From: Drechmeria coniospora
Taxonomy: Eukaryota; Ascomycota; Sordariomycetes; Hypocreales; Ophiocordycipitaceae
NCBI RefSeq assembly: GCF_001625195.1
Contig: NC_054391.1
Location: forward strand, 5,219,157 to 5,283,156
Reading direction: 5' to 3'
DNA length: 64,000 bases
Positions 23,019 through 32,230 of this stretch are shown here, one piece after another. Every line of letters begins with the position of its first letter. The stretch's first letter is position 1. Both the position numbers and the translations under genes were made by a program. The notes under the pieces are model-generated. The model searched no databases. It was not told the DNA's origin and saw only the letters and a program-made list of their open reading frames with translations.

Positions 23019-25326
23019 TCAAGCCGACTCGTCGGTGATGAGCTTCGTAATTTTGCCAATGGCGATCGTTTGCCCCTACCCCGATGATTAGCAAAAATAT
23101 AAACGAGTAAGAATGAGACCCAAGGGGAAAACGGGTCGCCCGAGGAGGAGAGCCATGTGTCGTGGCGCGGAAGCGGTATGCGTACCTGGTCTCGCAGGGT
23201 AAACCGACCCATCTGAGGATAATCTTCAAACTTCTCGACGCACACGGATCCCGCTCCGCCAATCACTTGCAGCCGCGCGATGATGCTGTCTCCCTTCTTC
23301 GCGTGTGTCGGCGCCATCTTGCTCTTCCGGTTCGTTCCCTTCTGCAGCTTGTGCAGCAGCGCCGCAAATGTCACCTCTTCGATGGCCGAGTGCACGTGCA
23401 GCACGCAGTTGAAGCCCGACGTCAGAATCGACTTCAAGTCGAGGATGCGGATCTGAGCCTCAAACTCGGACACGGTGTGCACCAGTCTCTTGGAGGAGCA
23501 GAGCACGAAGCCGGGCAGCACGTCCTCCTCCTCGATGCCCTTGAGTCGCATCCGCACCTGGTCGCCGCATTGGAGGATTTGCACCTCGTCTTCCTGCTCG
23601 CCGAAGAGGGCGGCCGCCTCGACCTGCTGCTTGCGAGGCATCATGACCAAGGTCATGCCTTTCTTGACCACGCCCGCCTCGATTTTCCCGTCGACCATGG
23701 TGCCCATGTCACGGTACTTGGCGTTGATGGGCATCATGAAGGGCGCGTTGAGCTTGCGTTCCAACGTCTTCATGCCGTCCAGGTACTCCAGCAGCGACGG
23801 GCCGTCCCACCAGGGCGCGACGCCCTTGGGGATGCGGTCCTTGATGTTCATCGACTGCTGAGCGGCGACGGGCATGAAGAAGACGTCCGACTTCAGGTTG
23901 TACCCGGTTCCCTTGAGGAATTGCGACAGCTTCGTCGTGCATTCTTGGTAGCGCTCGTGCGACCACTCGACCGTGGGGTCGTCCATCTTGTTGATGGCCA
24001 CAATCAACTTGTTCACACCCTGCGTCTTGGCCAGCATGGCGTGCTCACGCGTCTGTCCACCTCGTTCGAAGCCCGTCTCGTACTCGCCCTTTCGGGCCGA
24101 GATGACCAAGATTCCGACGTCGGCCTGCGAGGCTCCGCCGATCATGCTTGGCACGTACGTCTTGTGGCCGGGCGCGTCCAGGATGCTGTATCGGCGCTTC
24201 TCCGTCTCGAAGAACCCTCGGCCAACCTCGACCGTCTTGCCCTTGGTCCGCTCCTCCTTGGTCAGGTCCATGACCCAAGAAAGGTACCAAGACTCACGCC
24301 CCAAATCCTTGGCCTCCTTCTTGTACTTGTCCATGGTTCTCTCGTCAACCATGCCGGTCGTCCAGAGGATCGAGCCGCCCAAGGTGGATTTGCCGGCATC
24401 GACGTGGCCGATGAAGATGACGTTGACGTGCTCCTTGCCGTAGATTTCCTTGAGGGTATCCTCGTCCACATCGGCAGCCTGCTCCTTCGTCACCGCATCG
24501 GCGTCGCGCTGCACCTTCTTCTCTCCTCCGGCTGGGCTCGAGCGGCCGGAAGACGGCGTGGGTGACGTCGCGCCCGATGCGGCACCTTTGCCGGCCTTCT
24601 CTCCCGTCTTCTCGATTGCCTTGACAGCAAGCGCTTTCTGCCCAGCCTCGGGTGTGCTTGAGGGCTCCGCCTTGGTGTCGGCCTTGGCCTCCGACTTGTC
24701 CTTGGCAGCAGCGGACGGTCCGCCGATCGAGAGAACCTTCGCCTTTGGTTTCGGGGCCGAAGTGTCGGCACCGATGCTGAGCACCTTTGCGCCACCTTCC
24801 TTGGTCAACACTGGCTTGGGCGCCGTCGCCGACGACGCACCGCTGCCGGCGGCGGGTGCTAGAGGGGCCGTAGGGGCCGCAGGTTGCTGTCCCTGTGCCT
24901 GGCCGTACTGGGGGTATCCAGCGCCTATCATGCATCAGCACACCGGTCCGAGATCGGCTCGACGGGCATTTCCATACCATATCCTTGATTGTAACCTTGG
25001 CTGAAGCCGCCGCCGTATCCCTGGTTGTACTGGTTGAAAGCCTGCTGCTGTTGCTGCGGCTGCTGCGGCTGCTGATGGCCATACTGAGGATAGTAGCCTT
25101 GCTGGTAGTACTGCTGCTGCTGATGCTGCGGGGCGAAGTTGCCGCCGTACGGCTGGCCTGGTTGAAACGACTGAGCGCCAGGCTGGAACGAGGCAATGTT
25201 TGGTCGAAAGCCGGCCTGCGCAGAGGCGGCATTTTGGGCGTTGACGTTCAGCTGTTGCTGAGCCTGTCGGGACAAGTTCTCGTCCTGGGCCGCAGGATCA
25301 TCCTCCCAAGAATTAAGGTTCGACAT
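23019..25326 (-). CDS. SUP35: Eukaryotic peptide chain release factor GTP-binding subunit eRF3 (Sup35)
   Basis: Exons 25326-24978, 24924-23186 and 23075-23019 on the reverse strand, giving 714 residues. Residues 1-135 are rich in Gln, Tyr, Gly and Asn (QQYYQQGYYPQYG and similar), like the prion-forming N domain of yeast Sup35. A Lys/Glu/Ala-rich charged M-like region follows, with KVLSIG repeated twice. The GTPase domain begins near residue 285: GHVDAGKS at 289-296, then DAPGH and NKMD. The two EF-Tu-like beta-barrel domains follow, ending GKITKLITDES. With eRF1 it terminates translation at all three stop codons in the cytosol. The 19-codon last exon is needed to complete the C-terminus. It is divergent from the YRB30-like gene across a 763-bp shared promoter. 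Confidence 0.97.
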
Positions 25327-26089
25327 TGTGTCGGTCGGTTCGCTGAGGGCCGAACGTTCGATTGGGAGAATATGTCGGTTTGGTCGTGGCTGGATTGTGA
25401 TCCGTCGCTGTCAGCTGCTTCACGAGGACACCAAGGACCAAGGTCGAGATTCCAGCGAGGTTAACGAGCTCGATTGGATGCCAACGAAGTGATACCCGGA
25501 AGGCTAGCGAAACAATGCGTCTAGGAGGCAGCGAAACAGCCTGCCTTGGTGTCCAAGCTTGAGGTGACCTCGATGCTTGATGCTTGACGAGGTATGTCAA
25601 CGTTGAGAAATTCGAGCCCCACCACGATGCGGCGGGGAGGGATGTGCCTTCCACGAATGACTGGTGGGGTTCGCCCAGTGCCGGGCGTTTATTTTGACAC
25701 TGTATATGCTATTTGGGCAATCGTGCGCAGGCGCATACAGTGCTTCGAGAGCTGGCCAGATCCAAGTCCCGTTGACGACGGTGATTTTTGAAAGTAAAAA
25801 TAGAGAATAATACGCCGGTTTCCTATTATTCAAGAGTTGGCGAGCGAAATGACTGCCGTACGCTTTACTTTCCTGCGCAACCCTAGCACGACAGGGACAT
25901 GCCGAGAGGACAGGCGTGACGTGGCTGTCGAAATGTCTGGCACTGTGTGACGGTTCACTGCTCACTGCAGATGCACAACTCGGTTTGCTTCAACCCCGGC
26001 AGCATGGAGGATATCCTTTTCAAGATTTGAAAAGTCTAACCTAGTATTCAGCCTGGTGTTCCAACCAAGATTCCTGTTGCAGCCGCGTC
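25327..26089. promoter_or_regulatory. Bidirectional promoter interval SUP35 / YRB30-like
   Basis: This 763-bp divergent interval contains no supported gene and no ACGGAGT-type island. It is the only interval with gene 5' ends in the window that lacks one. No specific element is assigned. Confidence 0.5.
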
Positions 26090-28015
26090 ATGGACGAGTT
26101 TCTAGCCACAATTGGCCTGCAAGCCATGAAGTACACGGTTCGCAGTGGAATCGCTCTGGCGAGCTCGTATGCACTCGGACAATGTTCACGCCTATTACAC
26201 TCGGTCGACAACAAGAGTCTCTATTCCGAGCTGAGGGTCCTCGAAAAGCGTCTCGACAGCAAGATCAAGGTTTGTATGAGGATACAGCCCCTGCCACCAG
26301 CTCCATGATCGTAAGCTGACCAACCCATCGCGGTATAGATCATCTCGCCAGCCATCGAGCTTGTCCAGTTCAAGTCGGTCCTGCAGCCTTTTGTTATCCC
26401 GTAAGAATATATACCTGACAAAACTGGCAGGTCTGGTCGTGGAAACGTCTTCCTGGAAGCGGCTGTCCCACTCACCAAGAGCCTGCTTGCAGACACGAGA
26501 GCGTTAGGTCAGAGAATTGCAGCGGCGGCAGTGCTCGAGGAAGCTACACCCAAGGCCAGCAGCCAATCTACGAGGCAGGGAGGAAAGGACTACAAACATC
26601 TGCTAGAGGTCATCTCTGATGTTCGAGGCTTTTTGGAACGCATCGATCGTGAGATACCCCTCCTGCAGCTGGCAATCACGGCATCTGGAGAATCCCTATC
26701 AACATCATTACCCGCCAGCATCTCACCATCGAGACTTCTCCAGGCCAGTACGCTCCTCGTGGTGGGCGATACCCAGTATGCACAAAATCCCTCCCGACAG
26801 TCTCAGATTGGTCCTACGTTTCATCTCTCCTTGTACATGCTTTTCCTCGGACACGCGTCAGTTGAAAGTGGTCCTCAGTCAGCCTACGGGTTCGGCGAGA
26901 ACGAGAGACAGCCACTTTGGCAAGAAGTCATTCACAAGGCGCGGGTACAACTGTTTCGGTCGGCCCAATCATTTCTGTCCGAAAACGACGAGGATGGAAG
27001 ACATGTTCGCAAGTCCAGTGGCCCATCCAACGCCAACTGTGGGCTGGAGTTTGCCTATCACTTGGAAATCATCGAGGACAAGGACGACGGAAGAGCTCAT
27101 GACGACGAAGTGGACGATGCCACGTCGTGTGGTGTCCTATCGCGAACCGGCATTCAGGAGACTATACCCGTACATCAGCTCTCGAAAATCTTCTACACCG
27201 ATACCGGTAGAATTCTAAACCTGGGGAGTGCCGCCGATGGCGAGAGCAATCCTGTCTTGCTGCTCAAACGAGACACGAATGCGCCTCCGTTCTCGAGAGG
27301 AGAAAAGTGTGACATGCACAACTCTATGGGCTGCATAGAGGAGAGCTGTGACGTCCAATTTAAATGCGAAGACGACGAGCAATGCGACGTTGACAGACAG
27401 CTACATGCTGAGAAGACTCGCGACTGGCAAAAGTCCCACACAGGAAGACCTGTAGACGGCGGCGCATCCAAGCTACCAAGACACCTTGATCCTGAGTGGA
27501 TAGCTCTTGAAGTCTACGAGTGTGATGAGGATGAGCCTGATCACAGCGAGTGTGACAGCGGGTCGGAGGACGAGGCAGAAGCCTTGGAGACAAATGATCA
27601 AGCGCCAATAACACGAAGAACCAGCAGCAGCCGAGCATCTGTCGATTCCAATTTCGCGGCCCAGATTAGAAACCTATCGCTCCTTCCGAGCTCATGTTCT
27701 CGCACGTCTCATGACAGCAGGTCAACATCTACACAGAACCTTGAATTCGAAAAGGCAGAGGCTCTGGATTTTATAGCACGGTCACCTTTCCGGGCCATCA
27801 CGTCCAGCTTGGCTCTGATCGACATGCTCATTCGGCTCGCTGGATTGCAGGAGTTTCAACAAACGTCACACTTGTCCATTCCAGATAATGTTTTGACATT
27901 TTTCCTCGAGGAGACATCGACGACGGGATTGTCGGGCGACGCACGGCGAGCGGTACGACGTGATACGAAGCGTCGTGTGGGTTTTGACCCATACACAGAC
28001 ATTCAACAAGAGTAG
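26090..28015 (+). CDS. Yrb30-like RanGTP-binding protein
   Basis: Exons 26090-26269, 26339-26373 and 26431-28015, giving 599 residues. The N-terminus MDEFLATIGLQAMKYTVRSGIALAS, the spliced segment KIKIISPAIELVQFKSGRGNVFLEAAVPL, and the C-terminal SIPDNVLTFFLEETSTTG with KRRVGFDPY match the fungal Ran-binding family PF05508 (yeast Yrb30). That protein binds RanGTP and inhibits its GAP-stimulated hydrolysis. The middle (about residues 215-430) is acidic, serine-rich and probably disordered. Intron 2 (57 nt) uses donor GTCGGT, which is weak for fungi. It is supported because it alone restores QFK-SGRGN and has a CTGAC branch point 13 nt from the acceptor. The nearby GTAAGA would leave a 30-nt intron, which is too short. 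Family assignment is from memory of conserved segments. Confidence 0.8.
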
Positions 28016-28572
28016 CAAAAGCAGGCACCAGCATTCTACTCATTCGGCCATACGAGAATCGTGGATTCCTTGATGTTTCTTTTTTATTTTAGTGGCAACA
28101 TGGCTGGGAAGCATGACATTCACAATTCAGCACGGACCGTCACATCTAGCTACGGGCAGTTTCGGCTCAACTGAGCACGATGGCTGGGACACTTTCCAAC
28201 CTTGACCGCTGCGAACATGCTGTTACGCACCTACTTTTGCTTATTAGCTTTTTATCACCCTCGACTTTCAGGGCGGAAACAGTGCGGAACAGCCTTGCCA
28301 TTGACTAAGTACGAGCCACCAACCAGCCATCTTCAGCGTATCAGCGAGTAGGTGAAACGCAGGTCATCATAAAATTCAGGTCCTTGCCTCCTGGGAATCG
28401 ATGATGTCGTATCAGAACTGCGCATGTTGGAACCATCGTATTTCGGAACTATTTATCCTTGCCTGGGAGAATCCGATGGCAGCAGTAGTGCATCGGCAAT
28501 TGCGATGTCCAGGAAGCCTCAAGCCTTCGTGGTGCTTCTTCAACTCGTTAACTTGCGGGCATGAACGCGATT
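28016..28572. other. Convergent interval YRB30-like / JmjC gene
   Basis: A 557-bp 3'-3' interval. I see no gene, repeat island or notable element in it. Confidence 0.6.
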
Positions 28573-29580
28573 TTATCTGAACCACCAGTTGGCCGAGCCG
28601 TTCAGCTGCCCATCCATTCCAACGCTCCTGACCGAGTGCCACCATCCCTTGGGGATGAACAGGGCATCTCCCGGGCTCAAGGCGGCCTCGTGCAGCTCAT
28701 CTGGCAACTCGTTGCTGTTCCAAATTGCATCATACAAAATTTCTCTCTCCGCTCCTTCCATCATCTCCGTCGTTCTGATGCGGCCGTTGCCCTGCTGTCG
28801 GGTCCGCACCTGGACCTCGTAGTATATCCGGTCGCCCGAGGAAGGCGGCAGCAATCTCACGAGTTTCCGGCTGCACAGCTGGCAAAATAAATTCGGGTTC
28901 GGGTCCCTGTGCAGCGGTGTATATGTTGGTTCTGTACCGAGCCAGATGGACGAGCTGTAGACGTCCCCTTTCCCTGCCCGCAGCACCAACTCTGGGGTTG
29001 GGAGATCCGGCTGAAGAGGCGTTGGCAGGTCCGAGAGCAAGGATTGAGCAATGTAGAGCTCCAACGTTTCCAGCCCTTTTTCCCGTTGCGCCTTGTTGAA
29101 CTCGAGGGCCCTAGCCAAGAGCTTCCATGGGCTGTGTAACTGGAGGAACCTACGCTCCTCTCCGTCCGAAAGTGCCGACAGTAGAATACCAGCCATCATA
29201 TGATCAGTCGTCGTTGAGCACGCAGATAACCAATCGCAGAAAGCAGCGATAGCGTCTCGCTTTCGGGGCGACGTCTGAACCAGTTCATAGGGAAATGGCC
29301 AGTCGCCGAAGTCGGCCAAAGATGTTGACAGTTGATGCCCTGCAAGCCCATCTTTGCTGAACCATTTGCTTAATGCAGGGAGGAGCGTCGTCGGGGAGTC
29401 GGCTCCATGGCGGAAGAGTAATGGCTTTTCGGGAATCAAAGCAGTTTGCTGAAACGACTGGATGCTGATGCGACCGTCGGAGGCGGGGACAGCTGAAGTG
29501 ACCGGAATGATGCTTGCGCGACTGGATGAATGAAGGAATCGACGCCTCCAATGGATACTACATCGAACGCTTCTCGTCAT
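28573..29580 (-). CDS. JmjC (cupin-8) domain protein, probably mitochondrial
   Basis: A single exon of 335 residues. The Fe(II)/2-oxoglutarate oxygenase facial triad is readable: H224 and D226 in TPLHRDPNPN, and the distal H315 in IPKGWWHSV. The C-terminal NGSANWWFR is also typical of cupin-8/JmjC hydroxylases of the FIH/JMJD5/TYW5 type. These hydroxylate proteins or RNA; histone demethylation is not implied, as no PHD, Tudor or JmjN domain is present. The first 22 residues are rich in Arg and Ser with no acidic residue (MTRSVRCSIHWRRRFLHSSS), suggesting a mitochondrial targeting peptide. The substrate is unknown. The gene is convergent with the YRB30-like gene and divergent from CKB1. Confidence 0.85.
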   Translation of the reverse strand: MTRSVRCSIHWRRRFLHSSSRASIIPVTSAVPASDGRISIQSFQQTALIPEKPLLFRHGADSPTTLLPALSKWFSKDGLAGHQLSTSLADFGDWPFPYELVQTSPRKRDAIAAFCDWLSACSTTTDHMMAGILLSALSDGEERRFLQLHSPWKLLARALEFNKAQREKGLETLELYIAQSLLSDLPTPLQPDLPTPELVLRAGKGDVYSSSIWLGTEPTYTPLHRDPNPNLFCQLCSRKLVRLLPPSSGDRIYYEVQVRTRQQGNGRIRTTEMMEGAEREILYDAIWNSNELPDELHEAALSPGDALFIPKGWWHSVRSVGMDGQLNGSANWWFR

Positions 29581-30532
29581 TGCCTAGGGGTTAGGGGTGT
29601 GGAGGGGAGAAATGGAAGTCTCCCATTCTGATGAAGCGATCGCCGAATAATCAGTTTGAGGGCGGGTGCAACCAAGGGAGAAGGATGTACGGAGTAATGC
29701 ATGTTGGAGAGAATTACGGCATTAGTTGCTAACAGCTATTAACCTAGTACGAAGGAATTAATTCGGGGTACTGATACTGCTCTTGGTACTCCGTACCAAG
29801 CCATTCAACTGGAAGTCTACAGTACAGAGTACATAGTACGGAGTACTGCGTACAGTAACAAGAAATCCCCATGTGCTTGCAGAGTACGGAGTATGAATGC
29901 TTGTACGGAGTATTACTGTACAGTGGAATCGCAAGTACTTACCTCTATGTAATAGTTGCCACTGTACGGAGTACTACGAGTAACGTGTACCGTACAGTAC
30001 AGTACACCGTACAGTCAAGTTAGGTGGAAGCTGGCTTTCGGAAGCGGGTAAAACCAAGTGCCGATGGTACAACGAGTGCAGACCCAAGGGCGCCCACCGC
30101 CATTACCACCACAATCCATCGCACGTCTGCCCACAGCCATGCCGCACTCATAAATCGCGACCCCAAACAGGCCCAGCCCCATCATTCGTTCCCGACGGAA
30201 ATTTTGTGCGAGATTGCAGGGATATACCATTGCTGGCCCACTGGTGCAACTCGCCGAAGCACCCGCCGAAGCACTCGCGACGCGAACGAGGCCGAGCCAC
30301 CGCGAGCACCACGTTTGGAGTACCTGTAGTGGGAAAACACCTTCTTTCCCCGCCATCACCGTCCCTCCACCCCACGCACCTGGCCAGGGCCATCGACGTC
30401 CTGCTTCCCTCCAGCAAACCCTCTTCTAGAGGCGACGGTCCGCATCACCACCCTTCGAGTGGCGCTTTCGCGTTGCTCGTCCGCGTTCGGTCATAGCCTG
30501 CTTCGGCAGCCACCGCAAAGCTGGCTGAAGAC
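29581..30532. other. Divergent interval JmjC gene / CKB1
   Basis: A 952-bp interval with both promoters. Its middle third is repeat island 9; the last 500 bp before CKB1 are GC-rich and look like a 5' leader. No gene is supported. Confidence 0.6.
29685..30020. repeat. GTAC / ACGGAGT repeat island 9
   Basis: A compact island with TGTACGGAGTAATGC (about 29687), GTACTCCGTACC (about 29787), AGTACGGAGTACTGCGTAC (about 29836), AGTACGGAGTATG (about 29882), TGTACGGAGTATTACTG (about 29902), and TGTACGGAGTACTACG (about 29962), then GTACCGTACAGTACAGTAC. Both ends are sharp. Confidence 0.8.
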
Positions 30533-31630
30533 ATGTCATCGTCCTCGGGCGTGCCCGAGTCTTGGATCTCCAGCTTCTGCTCCTTGTTGGGGCACGAATA
30601 CTTTGCCGAGGTATCGGAAGAGTTTATCGAGGATGACTTCAACCTCACCGGCCTGCAGACGCAGGTAGCCATGTACAAAGAGGCGCTCGAGGTAAGGACG
30701 AAAACCCTGTCCCCCATGGCCTCGTGCCCGAAGGATGGCGAGGCGGCTGACAGGTCCTGCCAGATGATTCTCGACGTCGAACCGGAAGATGATGACGATG
30801 ATGAAGACGAGGAAGACGAAGAGGAGGAAAACGAGTCTGGGATCGGCGATGGACAAGAGCGAGCGCCTGGGCGGGAGCGGAGGCATCATAGTAGGATGGC
30901 CAGCGACCTTTCCGTCATTGAGTCGTCAGCTGAGATGCTGTACGGTCTCATCCACCAGCGCTTCATCTGCTCTCGCGCCGGCATTCAACAGATGAGCGAA
31001 AAGTACGAGCTGGGCCACTTTGGCTCCTGTCCCAGGTATAACTGCGAGCACGCAAGAACACTACCCGTCGGACTCTCCGACATACCAGGCGAGGACACCG
31101 TCAAGCTTTTCTGCCCCTCCTGTCTCGACGTCTATGTTCCCCCCAACAGCCGCTTTCAGACCGTCGACGGTGCCTTCTTCGGACGAACATTCGGCGCTCT
31201 CTTCCTACTCACCTTTCCCGAATATGACCTCACCAAGCGAGGCGCCGACGTCCTCTCCAGTGCGACCTCGAGAGTACCCGAAGACGAGCCCCTGATCAAC
31301 GGCATGTATGCGAAAAATATCGCACCCAACCTGGGCTCTGGTCGAATCTACGAGCCCAGGATCTACGGCTTCCGCGTCTCAGAGCGGGCCCGCTCCGGCC
31401 CACGCATGCAGTGGCTTCGTGATCGCCCCCGAGACTTGAACGAGCTGGACGAGGAACGAATCTGCGAGCAACAACCCGACGATGACGACGATGACGATGA
31501 GACCGGGGACAAGAACGGTCGTCTCCTCGTCCGGCGGCGACCGCCAGGTACCCGACGTCAAAGGCAACGGCGGAATCAGAATGGCAGTCCCATGCAGCTT
31601 TCTACCAATGGTGCCGAATCTGAGCTGTAG
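30533..31630 (+). CDS. CKB1: Casein kinase II regulatory (beta) subunit
   Basis: Exons 30533-30691 and 30764-31630, giving 341 residues. The N-terminus has SWISSFCSLLGHEYFAEVSEEFIEDDFNLTGL. The splice joins YKEALE to MILDVEPEDD, followed by a long Asp/Glu tract absent from animal CK2-beta but usual in fungi. The zinc finger has four cysteines in CPRYNCEH and, about 30 residues later, CPSCLDVY. Then come the core segments FGRTFGALFLLTFPEY and YEPRIYGFRVSE. The subunit dimerises through the zinc finger and controls substrate choice of the catalytic CK2 alpha subunits in nucleus and cytosol. The intron is 72 nt (24 codons), in frame and without stop, so unspliced mRNA would also encode a full protein; donor GTAAGG, branch GCTGAC and acceptor CCAG are clear. 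Confidence 0.95.
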   Translation: MSSSSGVPESWISSFCSLLGHEYFAEVSEEFIEDDFNLTGLQTQVAMYKEALEVRTKTLSPMASCPKDGEAADRSCQMILDVEPEDDDDDEDEEDEEEENESGIGDGQERAPGRERRHHSRMASDLSVIESSAEMLYGLIHQRFICSRAGIQQMSEKYELGHFGSCPRYNCEHARTLPVGLSDIPGEDTVKLFCPSCLDVYVPPNSRFQTVDGAFFGRTFGALFLLTFPEYDLTKRGADVLSSATSRVPEDEPLINGMYAKNIAPNLGSGRIYEPRIYGFRVSERARSGPRMQWLRDRPRDLNELDEERICEQQPDDDDDDDETGDKNGRLLVRRRPPGTRRQRQRRNQNGSPMQLSTNGAESEL

Positions 31631-32230
31631 CATAGCGAGACCCTTGACCCTGACAATCCGGGCGTACAGAATTGGCTGCCGTCGACGCGCTCTATGCGAT
31701 GCTGTGGCTTGGGAGCCCAGTGCGAGAGCAGGAGGCAAGCTGACGACATTGGAGACTATGCATATATGGAATGGCGTTGGAAGAGTGTCCAGGTTCCCAA
31801 CGCGGCCGCCTGCGACATCGGTGACCGTTTTATCCCTCTGCCGAGCTTGGCCGTGTGTCTGGGGCATTCCAGAGCAGGGGGTCGCCGGTAGGGAGGACGG
31901 AATCTCGTCGTGTTGGAGGCATGAACGGCTGATTACTCGTTGAATAAATAAGGTACCACGTACTGTGAAGGGTTATCGGTAGAGGTTTAGAGGCAAAAGC
32001 GGCTTGAAGCGGACTGTTGGAGGATAAATTGGACGGTTCGAGGTCCAGACGAAGCGTGCATGCGCTTGCGCAGGTTTTTGGTGAATTTGCTCTGCTCTTT
32101 TATCAGACTTCCCACGATTTCTATCCACAAGTTTCGGTACGCAAAGGGGCACGATCAAACCTCCACTTCTACTTCAATATTCTGTCTATCCATCTTATAC
32201 ACTCATGTGCACTCGGGCACTACCCATGGT
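31631..32230. other. Convergent interval CKB1 / PAN2
   Basis: A 600-bp 3'-3' interval. No gene, island or notable element is seen; one isolated GGTACCACGTACTGTG occurs at about 31952. Confidence 0.6.
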
